Source: Thermosaccharophagus gerlachensis (GTDB lineage Bacteria; Armatimonadota; Fervidibacteria; Fervidibacterales; Thermosaccharophagaceae). From it: 8,678 nucleotides of DNA. The notes under the pieces were generated by a model. The model was not told the origin of the DNA and searched no databases. It saw only the letters and a list, made by a program, of their open reading frames with translations. The stretch lies in NCBI GenBank assembly GCA_041538025.1, contig JBGOEV010000069.1:1-8678 (forward strand). Reading direction: 5' to 3'. The position numbers and the translations under genes were made by a program. This document shows, piece by piece, positions 1 through 6,326 of the stretch (the first letter of the stretch is position 1; every line of letters starts with the position of its first letter).

Positions 1-701
1 TTGCCACGATAAGGGCGCAAGTGTTCGGGATAATGGAGCATCATCAAGATAGTGTCAGCGTCCACACTGCTTGCCTCGCTCAGCAAAACCCATCGCTCTT
101 CGGTGACCAAGCGACGGTGCGGGTTGCGCCAGATTGTCTGAAGGGCATAGCAGATAGTGTCAGCATGTTGAGCCAGAACATGCAGGACGAAAATCGGCGA
201 TGGCGGTTGAATTCGTTCCTCCGTTGCAAACTCCGTCGGCGCCTCCCAATCAAAAGGCAGTGAGACAAGGTAGCGAATCAAGTCGTCTATCAAGGCACGC
301 AAAAACTTTGGGTAAAAGAGTGGGTCGTCTTGCTTATCCAAATCCAAAATCGTCTTGGGCGAGACAACTTCAATCGGGTCAGTCGTCACTACTCTGCCAT
401 CAGCGAACACGATGCGGATGACACTTTTGCCCAGATAGTTGCGGAAGGTGAACGACCACCAGCCGTTAGGCTTTTTGCTGGCTTCCTGCTCACCGAACCA
501 AATGCATCGGGCTTCAGGTTCCGCTTTCAACCAAAGTTCCTTCCATTCGTTGACGATGGCATCGGCGATGTCCACTTTGTGGTTGCGACATACACTTTTC
601 AAGTCCTTATCGGCAAGTTGAACGTCTTCCCCTCGCAACTCTAACTCCACGCCATCGCCTTTCCAGCAGATGTTGTTGTCACATCGTTGCCACTTGTCCA
701 T
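1..701 (-). CDS. DUF2357 (McrC-like restriction nuclease family) protein, N-terminal part, truncated by window edge
   Basis: The minus strand is open from an ATG at 701-699 to the left edge (233 codons, no stop), so the 3' part lies outside the window. An in-frame TGA sits three codons upstream of the ATG, so the start is almost fixed; a TTG two codons upstream is the only alternative. The DUF2357 pattern is recognisable: a helical stretch FYPKFLRALIDDLIRYLVSL at about residues 119-138, then NPHRRLVTEERW (193-204), a VDADTIL segment and YPEHLRP. In this family the N-terminal domain is followed by a PD-(D/E)XK nuclease domain, and the gene is often partnered with a McrB-like AAA+ GTPase. Both would lie to the left and are not seen here. 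The likely role is cytoplasmic DNA restriction/defence. Family assignment is by pattern memory only. No strong Shine-Dalgarno is visible; GGGG directly precedes the ATG. Confidence 0.7.
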   Translation of the reverse strand, partial: MDKWQRCDNNICWKGDGVELELRGEDVQLADKDLKSVCRNHKVDIADAIVNEWKELWLKAEPEARCIWFGEQEASKKPNGWWSFTFRNYLGKSVIRIVFADGRVVTTDPIEVVSPKTILDLDKQDDPLFYPKFLRALIDDLIRYLVSLPFDWEAPTEFATEERIQPPSPIFVLHVLAQHADTICYALQTIWRNPHRRLVTEERWVLLSEASSVDADTILMMLHYPEHLRPYRG

Positions 702-726
702 CCCCAATCACTTTGCTTAACATGGC

Positions 727-739
727 ATTGTGGCACAAT
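727..739. promoter_or_regulatory. 13-bp perfect palindrome, candidate operator
   Basis: ATTGTG-G-CACAAT is a perfect 6+1+6 inverted repeat. It lies just downstream of the candidate extended -10 and covers the predicted transcription start of the DUF2357 gene, a usual place for a repressor site. The regulator is unknown. A 13-bp palindrome can arise by chance, so the position is the main support. Confidence 0.35.
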
Positions 740-741
740 CA

Positions 742-770
742 ATTATGTCATGAAGGGTGGTTTGGTGCAA
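742..770 (-). promoter_or_regulatory. Candidate sigma-70 promoter of the DUF2357 gene
   Basis: On the minus strand, TTGCAC (770-765) and CATAAT (747-742) are separated by 17 bp. TGA immediately before the -10 hexamer provides an extended -10 element. Transcription would start near 735, giving a leader of about 34 nt before the ATG at 701. The -35 is poor (3 of 6) and the -10 is good (5 of 6). No equally good promoter was found for the divergent gene at 960; TATGAT at 920-925 is a possible -10 without a clear -35. Confidence 0.4.
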
Positions 771-779
771 AGGTCTAAC

Positions 780-789
780 GAACATGTTC
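780..789. repeat. 10-bp perfect palindrome GAACATGTTC in the divergent intergenic region
   Basis: GAACATGTTC reads the same on both strands and lies in the 258-bp gap (702-959) between the divergent DUF2357 and glycoside-hydrolase-like genes. It resembles a Bacillus-type SOS box, but the half-sites GAAC/GTTC are separated by 2 bp rather than 4. It could be a regulator site for either gene or chance. Apart from this, the palindrome at 727-739, the candidate promoter and the ribosome binding site at 944-951, nothing else was recognised in the gap. Confidence 0.25.
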
Positions 790-959
790 CGAGAGTTAAA
801 ATTTTTAGTGCTGACTTGGTCGGCAAAAGATCTTGAAGTCAACGGCACGAACAATTTTAGGACACGGCTTATTATAGCGACAAGATGAAGGACGCAAACT
901 CACACAATCATTCTGACGGTATGATCTAAGGTGCGCAAAAGGAAAGGAGGTAGCAAAAG

Positions 960-2909
960 ATGAACAGCACGGTGGCGTTGAGCATAATCTGTGTTGCAGT
1001 TTTTGCTACGCTTGCCCTTTCTCAACCGCTTGAGCAACCAAGGAACCTATTGCGCAACTCGCACTTTTTGTATTCTGCCAATGGCGAAGTCCCAGATTGG
1101 TGGGGCACAGGTGCACCAGAACGGATACGCAACTTTAGTGGCTGTATCTCTTTGGAAGAGGCTTCGCCGATTGCAGGAACAAAAGCGCTACGCCTTTTCA
1201 ACCCGCAAGCCAATGCTTTGCTATGGCTCCAGTCCTTTGCCTATGCATTGCCATCCGAGAGGGTATACACCTTCTCGGTTTACCTTCGTTCAGACCGAGA
1301 TAACTTCCCTGTCACATTGCGTATTGGAGACCAAAGCACGAAAGTCAATGTATCAACTCAGTGGCAAAGGTTTAGCTTTACCGCAAAACCAATTCGTGGG
1401 CATTGGGCAAGGGGTCGGCTAATTGTTTCCATAGGTTTCTCACAAATCGGCACACTGTGGATATCTGCACCACAGCTTGAAGAAGGCGAAACAGCTACCG
1501 ATTACTCACCACTTTATCGTGATGATGTCTTCTTGCCCAATCGCTCACAACCATTTCGGGCAACCGTTCAATTCAATGCTTACATGACTGAACCAGAGAT
1601 GCGCATCTGGTGCGAAAACAATTTCCAGCGCCCAGTGCAAGTCAGGTGTCGCGTCGGTGAAACTACATTACATGGCAAGGCAACTTTGAAAGCTGGCGAG
1701 CGTAAGTTTGTCTCCTTCAATATCGCTGATTTGCCTGCGGGCACTTTCACAGTAACGGTTGAAGCAATTGATGGCGAAGGGAAAGTGCTTGCAACAGCCA
1801 CAGAGAGTTTGAGGAAGCTACCACCAAATGAAAAGGTGGGCGCGTTCGTCCAGATTGACAAGGTGAGGAGACACCTTGTTGTCAATGGCAAACCGATTAT
1901 TTTGTTTGCGCAAGGCATTCACGCCAACCCAGAGGAATGGTGGTTAGATGACATTGCTCAACATGGCTTCAACGCAATTGTTACATTCGTTCCAACTGAC
2001 CAATCAAGGTGGGAACAGATACGCAAGTTTTTGGATGAGGCGCATAATCGCAACTTAAAAGTGATAGCATGGTTATCCGCGCCTCGTAAATCTGCCAAGG
2101 AGATCGCAGAAGCACTCGCTAAGACTATCGCTTCATTTCGCGAGCATCCTTCCATTGTCGCATGGTATCTGCTTGATGAACCTGAAGGTTGGTGGGCACA
2201 AGAAGGAAGAAAGGAAGATGAGTTGCTCATCGTCTATCAAATGGCGAAGTTGGCAGACCCGTATCGTCCAGCACAATTGAACTGGTATTCTTGGACAGAT
2301 GGCAAAGGAGGCTATGGTTCATTGAATGCGAGCGACTTCGGTTCGTTAGACCATTACCCATTTGGTAAAACTGAGAACCCGTTTACAGCTTTGGGCGGAT
2401 TGCTGTGGCGGATGAACCGTGATTGCAGACCGCTTGGTAAACCTGTTTCTTTCTGGCAGCAGATGTATGGCTATGATGACGCTGTTAGAGAGCCGACAGC
2501 TCGAGAGGCAAGAGCTCACACTTGGCTTACTTTGGTCAACGGCGGAAAGCTGATCTACTGGTTCATTTACAAGCCCATGGGAGAGAGCTTCTGGAACGCT
2601 ATGCCAAAGATTGCTGAAGAGGTGCGTTCGTTAGAGAAGCTGCTAACAGCTGATGATGCCACAGAGTTAGCTGTAGGGCGCGAAGGCAACCTTTACTACT
2701 CGCTTTGGAATGTTAACGGTGAAGATGTGCTCCTTGTCGTCAACGCTGGCTACACTCCAACGAACACACCAATTTTCGTGCGATGGTTGATCGGGCGTGG
2801 TGTGAAAGAAGCAAAGCTAATAATCGGTGACGATGGTTTAATTGCAACTGGTGATATCGTCTGGGTAAGCTTGCCACCGTTGGCAGCGGGCGCTTTCAAG
2901 TTGCTGTGA
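960..2909 (+). CDS. Secreted glycoside-hydrolase-like protein with N-terminal carbohydrate-binding-like domain
   Basis: The 649-residue product starts at an ATG preceded by a strong AAAGGAGGT (944-951) with 8-nt spacing. Residues 1-21 look like a signal peptide with a hydrophobic core, although its n-region has no Lys/Arg; cleavage is likely after ALS (19-21). Residues about 28-186 resemble a CBM4/9-like jelly roll (NLLRNSHF near the start, WISAPQLEEGETATDYSP near the end). Residues about 197-287 look like an Ig-like/GH2 sandwich. Residues about 300-560 resemble a clan GH-A TIM barrel, starting with HLVVNGKPIILFAQGI and containing WYLLDEP (403-408), where Glu407 fits the acid/base residue. 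A short beta domain follows (about 565-649). The expected nucleophile Glu on a late strand is not obvious; KPVSFWQQMYGY (494-505) has Gln there. It probably acts outside the cytoplasm on polysaccharide or glycoconjugate. The substrate and catalytic competence are uncertain. It converges with the permease gene, with only 11 bp between stops. Confidence 0.72.
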   Translation: MNSTVALSIICVAVFATLALSQPLEQPRNLLRNSHFLYSANGEVPDWWGTGAPERIRNFSGCISLEEASPIAGTKALRLFNPQANALLWLQSFAYALPSERVYTFSVYLRSDRDNFPVTLRIGDQSTKVNVSTQWQRFSFTAKPIRGHWARGRLIVSIGFSQIGTLWISAPQLEEGETATDYSPLYRDDVFLPNRSQPFRATVQFNAYMTEPEMRIWCENNFQRPVQVRCRVGETTLHGKATLKAGERKFVSFNIADLPAGTFTVTVEAIDGEGKVLATATESLRKLPPNEKVGAFVQIDKVRRHLVVNGKPIILFAQGIHANPEEWWLDDIAQHGFNAIVTFVPTDQSRWEQIRKFLDEAHNRNLKVIAWLSAPRKSAKEIAEALAKTIASFREHPSIVAWYLLDEPEGWWAQEGRKEDELLIVYQMAKLADPYRPAQLNWYSWTDGKGGYGSLNASDFGSLDHYPFGKTENPFTALGGLLWRMNRDCRPLGKPVSFWQQMYGYDDAVREPTAREARAHTWLTLVNGGKLIYWFIYKPMGESFWNAMPKIAEEVRSLEKLLTADDATELAVGREGNLYYSLWNVNGEDVLLVVNAGYTPTNTPIFVRWLIGRGVKEAKLIIGDDGLIATGDIVWVSLPPLAAGAFKLL

Positions 2910-2920
2910 GAAGCATTGAA

Positions 2921-4126
2921 CTAAATTCGCTCTCTCTTGCGGTGCGTAGCGAGAAAGAACGAAGCCACGAGTGCCGAAAATATCATCGCAAGCATCACTA
3001 TGATGTGCCACACATTTGGTGGTGCTACCTCGCCAACTTGGCATGGGCAAACATAGTCACCGTAGAGCTTGCCGAAAAGCAATGCTACACTCCCACTAAA
3101 AAACATCTCAAGCAACTCATACACGAGCATCTTTTTCAACCCGAAAAGCTTCCCGATGAGTATTGCCCCAGGTAAGCTTACACCAGGTCCATTGAGCAAT
3201 ATCGCGAGCGCTGGCGCAACTGCCATACCTTGTTTCAGGAAGGCTTTAGCAAAGGCAACCTCAGTCAAGATTGGAAAATACATGAGTGAACCGAAGGCTG
3301 CAGCCATGAATGTTGCCTGCGGTGTGTTTTGGGAAAAGTATTCGGTTATCCATCGTATCGGGATAACACGCGCTATAAAAGCGATAGCCAATATTGCTGG
3401 CACTAAAATCGGCAGTATGCTCTTCATGAACATCCATGTCTCCGACATCCAAAGTTTTATATGCTCCGTTGTGAACCAGCTTTTGAGCACAACTATGAGT
3501 GACACTGTGAAAACAAAAAGCACTGGTATACGAAACGACCATGGTAAGCCAGCTGCGCCAAGGAGCATTATACCGATGAGCAGGATGATAACGCTCATCG
3601 CATGCTCCATCTTAACGCTCGTAAAAACATTCGCCCTCACTTCAGGTGGGTCATCCTGAAGAGCCACCTTGCTCTCGTGACCTTTATGACCGATGTCCTG
3701 CCTAAATAGCAACTGCATAATGATGCCTATGAGCAAACCGATTACTGGGGTTGAAAGCATCCTCCATAAGCCCATCTTGAAGCCGATGATTTTGAATGTC
3801 CATGCGAGCGTGACTATGTTCACAGCAGGACCACAAAATAGGAATGCAAACGCAGGACCTATGCCGGCACCCTTCCTGTAAACACTCAACGAGATAGGGA
3901 CAATGTTGCATGAACATGTTGAGAGCACGAAGCCACCAAGCGTTGCTACAACATATGCCTTTAGCTGATTGGCACGGTGCCCAAGGTAGCGCAGTATCTG
4001 TGAAGTTGGCACAAACGCTGTTATAGCACCCGCAAGCAAAAAAGCAGGCAGGACTACTGGCAAGAAATCCCATGTGAATATGCAACACTTAAACACATCA
4101 ACGAGTTGCCCTAAGGTCGTATGCAT
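2921..4126 (-). CDS. PF03773-family (ArsP/DUF318-type) membrane permease
   Basis: The 401-residue product is a polytopic inner-membrane protein with roughly eight to ten hydrophobic segments in two halves. The first half carries the family hallmark STCSCNIVPISLSVYRKGAG (69-88) followed by FLFCGPAVNI (95-104). The second half repeats the pattern as FPILTEVAFAKAFLKQG (284-300) and ILLNGPGVSLPGA (309-321), an internal duplication. Cysteines 71 and 73 form the CSC motif, and Cys360 and Cys362 form a CPC motif near the C-terminal end. A polar linker occupies about 142-172. Known relatives include ArsP organoarsenical exporters and the SO_0444-type Cu/Zn efflux permeases; many others are uncharacterised. 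It is the last gene of the operon, 66 bp after the thioredoxin-like/ModA-like gene. The ATG at 4126 has a GTGAGG about 10 nt upstream. Substrate and direction are not determined by sequence; a thiophilic metal or metalloid is inferred from the cysteine-rich partners. Confidence 0.82.
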   Translation of the reverse strand: MHTTLGQLVDVFKCCIFTWDFLPVVLPAFLLAGAITAFVPTSQILRYLGHRANQLKAYVVATLGGFVLSTCSCNIVPISLSVYRKGAGIGPAFAFLFCGPAVNIVTLAWTFKIIGFKMGLWRMLSTPVIGLLIGIIMQLLFRQDIGHKGHESKVALQDDPPEVRANVFTSVKMEHAMSVIILLIGIMLLGAAGLPWSFRIPVLFVFTVSLIVVLKSWFTTEHIKLWMSETWMFMKSILPILVPAILAIAFIARVIPIRWITEYFSQNTPQATFMAAAFGSLMYFPILTEVAFAKAFLKQGMAVAPALAILLNGPGVSLPGAILIGKLFGLKKMLVYELLEMFFSGSVALLFGKLYGDYVCPCQVGEVAPPNVWHIIVMLAMIFSALVASFFLATHRKRERI

Positions 4127-4164
4127 GCTCTCAAAGCCTCACACATTGGATGAGCATGTCCAAA

Positions 4165-4183
4165 ACATGGAGCAAAACCATGT
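4165..4183 (-). terminator. Weak hairpin between binding-protein gene and permease gene
   Basis: On the minus strand ACATGG, a 7-nt loop and CCATGT form a 6-bp stem followed by TTTT. It lies in the 66-bp gap between the second binding-protein gene and the permease. The stem is short and only half GC, so it could at most attenuate transcription into the permease. It may be chance. Confidence 0.22.
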
Positions 4184-4192
4184 AAGGTTCTT

Positions 4193-5371
4193 TTACTTCC
4201 TCCTTTTAATCGGTTCAAACTTCCACTCCTCAAATGCCTTTTGAGCAGCATCGGTCAGCATGAAGCTGACGAACTTCTTTGCGTAGGCAGCGTTCCTTGA
4301 ATTTGGCATGACGAACGCAACCACAGGTATCTCATCGTGCAACTCGGATGGAATAACACAGACAAGCGATACTCCTTCTGCGAACTTCGGGCGTTGACCT
4401 ATTTCATGCGCCTCGTAAAGACACGGGTGATAGACGATCGCTGCATCAACTCGGTGTTGCTGTATCCATCCTTTTAGCTCCACTGGAAACTTGGCATACA
4501 CAATCTTCCCTTTGACTTTCCCCCACAAGCCAAGTCTTTCAAGCACCTGCTTTGAACAATAGCCGATGGATGTGTTTTCTCGTGCCAGAGCGATTGTGCC
4601 TACATGCTTTGATGCGATGTCGCTAAGCGATTTTAATCCTTTCGGGTTACCCTTAGGGACGATGAGCGAGAGACGAGACCTTGCCACCTTAACTATATCG
4701 CCACCCTTTATGCCCCGCTTCTTTGCTATCTCGCTTACCTCGCGTTCGCCAACTGAGATGTAAACATCTGGCGTCTCACCAGCGCTCAGGCGCTTCGCCA
4801 GCACAAGCACATTTTCAATCTTCTCACTTAGCTTAATGTCCTTGTAGCGCTCCTCAAACATGCGCTTTATATCCACATACGGACCTGCAACACCACATGG
4901 CACAAACACACTTAGCACCTTCACCCCTTGCTTCTTTCTACCAGTTTCTTCACTACCGTATGCTCGCTTTACCTCCTCTGCCACTGCCTTCTTGAGTTGT
5001 TCCTTTGTCCAGCCGCCAAGCAATGGTGTCCTCACAAACTCAATTTGTTTTCCATCAACGCTTACGATGCGCTTCCCATTGATAAGGAATGCGCCACAGC
5101 CAAGTCCCCTTTTTTCAAGCTCCTTTGCACCTTGCTCAGTTGACCAGTCAATGATGACAGCATAAACTTTTCCTGGGAAGGATTTAACAATCTCTTTCAC
5201 ATATTCAACGACCCATTCGTGCCCACCAAATCCAAGCGGGTAAAGAGCTTCAAGCTTCACCTTCGCCTTTGGGTCACCAAATTCCAGCCTCCATCTTTGT
5301 GCTGAAATTGAGAAAGCAATGAAAGCCAAAATTGAAAGCACAAGCATGATGCTCTTCTTCGTGCTATACAC
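4193..5371 (-). CDS. Exported fusion: thioredoxin-like domain plus Cys-containing ModA-like binding domain
   Basis: The 392-residue product starts at GTG 5371-5369. A signal peptide (KKS then a hydrophobic core, cleavage likely after SISA at residue 24) is followed by a thioredoxin-like domain at about 32-137: VKLEALYPL strand, a helix ending SFPG, KVYAVIIDWS strand, GLGCGAFLINGK, GGWTKEQL helix. It lacks CxxC and has Cys92 where thioredoxins have the cis-Pro loop. Residues about 150-387 match the ModA fold: LSVFVPCGVAG, AGETPDVYISVGEREV, LSLIVPKGNPKGLKSLSDI, SIGYCSKQVLERLGLW, RVDAAIVYHPC and KKFVSFMLTDAAQKAFEEW. The ModA ASL and GSS oxyanion-binding serines are not conserved. Cys159, Cys272 and Cys317 sit in or next to ligand loops; Cys338 is extra. 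It follows a paralogous binding-protein gene and precedes the permease, and no ABC permease or ATPase is nearby. A periplasmic capture protein for a thiophilic ligand is inferred. Confidence 0.75.
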   Translation of the reverse strand: MYSTKKSIMLVLSILAFIAFSISAQRWRLEFGDPKAKVKLEALYPLGFGGHEWVVEYVKEIVKSFPGKVYAVIIDWSTEQGAKELEKRGLGCGAFLINGKRIVSVDGKQIEFVRTPLLGGWTKEQLKKAVAEEVKRAYGSEETGRKKQGVKVLSVFVPCGVAGPYVDIKRMFEERYKDIKLSEKIENVLVLAKRLSAGETPDVYISVGEREVSEIAKKRGIKGGDIVKVARSRLSLIVPKGNPKGLKSLSDIASKHVGTIALARENTSIGYCSKQVLERLGLWGKVKGKIVYAKFPVELKGWIQQHRVDAAIVYHPCLYEAHEIGQRPKFAEGVSLVCVIPSELHDEIPVVAFVMPNSRNAAYAKKFVSFMLTDAAQKAFEEWKFEPIKRRK

Positions 5372-5375
5372 CCTT

Positions 5376-5384
5376 ATCACCTCT
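5376..5384 (-). promoter_or_regulatory. Ribosome binding site that sets the GTG start at 5371
   Basis: The minus strand reads AGAGGTGAT (5384-5376), a close match to the 16S anti-Shine-Dalgarno. GAGG is 8 nt from GTG 5371-5369. The longer reading would start at GTG 5380-5378, which is inside this site, so the shorter start is preferred. Confidence 0.65.
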
Positions 5385-5397
5385 GTAGGGAAATTTT

Positions 5398-5412
5398 GTT
5401 AGCTTCGCTAAC
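5398..5412 (-). repeat. Perfect hairpin with GCGAAGC tip upstream of the second binding-protein gene
   Basis: On the transcribed strand GTTAGC-GAA-GCTAAC forms a perfect 6-bp stem with a GAA triloop. The tip GCGAAGC is known as an unusually stable mini-hairpin. It stands in the 87-bp gap between the two binding-protein genes, 13 nt before the AGAGGTGAT ribosome binding site. No T-run follows it (AAAATTT instead), so it is not a classical terminator. mRNA stabilisation, processing or modulation of translation are possible roles. Confidence 0.5.
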
Positions 5413-5458
5413 CCTATTAACACAACAGTTGAAAAACACAATCGCTTAAAGCTCTCCT

Positions 5459-6301
5459 TCAGCGTCTTTCATCCTTGTAGTTTGGTATCCCTTTCATTGA
5501 AAGCAGCTTTTGCGAATGTGGCTCAAGCAAGAATGAGATGAATCTCATTGCCATCTTCTTGTTCTTCGCTTCCCTAAGCATCCCCGCTTGCACCCTCACT
5601 GGCGGATGAAGATGGGTTGGTATCTGACTGATGATTTGATAAGGGCGTTGTTGAACTTGCACTCCAACTTCTTCAAGCTTTTCTGGACCGCTCTCAAAAG
5701 GGCATGTGGCATAGTAGATACCAATATCAACTCTCCCTTTGCAAACGAACTCGGCAGCTTTCAAAGCGTGCCAATGCTTAACCAGCTTACCTTTAACCTT
5801 CTCCCACAACCCTGCCCTCTCAAGTGCGCACTTGGCATAGTAACCAACGGAGTTTAATTCCCAATCGGCTATGCCTATCGTTTTAACCTGTCGTTTTGCA
5901 AGGTCTTCTAACTTTGTGACATTCGCTCTGTTACCTCTTGGTGCAACGAGCACAAGCCTGAAAGTGCCGAATGTGCGCACACTCCTTCCGTCAACATAAC
6001 CTTCCTTAACCATTTGATTCATCTCAAGCTCGCCGGGAGTTATAAGCACATCTGGGCGCTCACCCTTTCTTATCCTTCTGAGCAGGACGACAGCGTTGTC
6101 AAAGACGAGTTTCACATTGCAACCTGTGCGCTTCTCAAACTCGGCCTTGACAGCATAGAACGGTATGCTCATCCCACACGGGACGAAAACTTCTATGCTT
6201 TCTCTTACTGCCTTTGCAGACTCGCTCACCAGAACATGTGCAAATAGGAGCACAACCGCAATGCAATACCATCGTCTGATTTGAGAGGAATGCGCTTTCA
6301 C
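5459..6301 (-). CDS. ModA-like periplasmic binding protein with cysteine-substituted ligand site
   Basis: The 280-residue product is about the size of ModA. A signal peptide covers about 1-29 (RRW then a hydrophobic stretch ending SESA). The ModA-type order is present: SIEVFVPCGMSIPFYAVKAEF (35-55, Cys42), KGERPDVLITPGELEM (79-94), FRLVLVAPRGN (114-124), SVGYYAKCALERAGLWEKVK (151-170, Cys158), RVDIGIYYATCPFES (190-204, Cys200) and MRFISFLLEPHSQKLL. The serines that bind molybdate in ModA (ASL and GSS loops) are replaced by PCG and DNA. Cys61 and Cys187 are additional. The start is GTG 6301; GGGAGGG lies 12 nt upstream, a somewhat long spacing, and a nearby ATG is followed directly by TAG. It is 25 bp downstream of the TrkA-like gene and is followed by a paralogous thioredoxin-fused gene. 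The alternative of an ordinary molybdate/tungstate protein is disfavoured by the absent serines and the absence of ModB/ModC. Confidence 0.75.
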   Translation of the reverse strand: MKAHSSQIRRWYCIAVVLLFAHVLVSESAKAVRESIEVFVPCGMSIPFYAVKAEFEKRTGCNVKLVFDNAVVLLRRIRKGERPDVLITPGELEMNQMVKEGYVDGRSVRTFGTFRLVLVAPRGNRANVTKLEDLAKRQVKTIGIADWELNSVGYYAKCALERAGLWEKVKGKLVKHWHALKAAEFVCKGRVDIGIYYATCPFESGPEKLEEVGVQVQQRPYQIISQIPTHLHPPVRVQAGMLREAKNKKMAMRFISFLLEPHSQKLLSMKGIPNYKDERR

Positions 6302-6326
6302 TACTACATTCTACCCTCCCTTCAAC

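Noticed and set aside
780..789. GAACATGTTC as an SOS (LexA) box
   Set aside because: The Bacillus/actinobacterial-type box has 4 bp between GAAC and GTTC; here there are 2. Neither flanking gene is a usual SOS gene. Kept only as a palindrome.
2910..2920. Intrinsic terminator between the convergent genes
   Set aside because: The gap is 11 bp, and only a weak TCGCT/AGCGA pairing with no T-run was found around it.
3069..3659. Plus-strand open frame of 196 codons
   Set aside because: It is antisense to the clear PF03773 permease gene, and its translation shows no family pattern.
5372..5380. Longer start of the thioredoxin-like/ModA-like protein at GTG 5380
   Set aside because: That codon lies inside the AGAGGTGAT ribosome binding site that serves GTG 5371.
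4193..6301. Ordinary molybdate transport operon (modABC)
   Set aside because: The oxyanion-binding serines are missing, cysteines occupy the loops, and there is no modB or modC.
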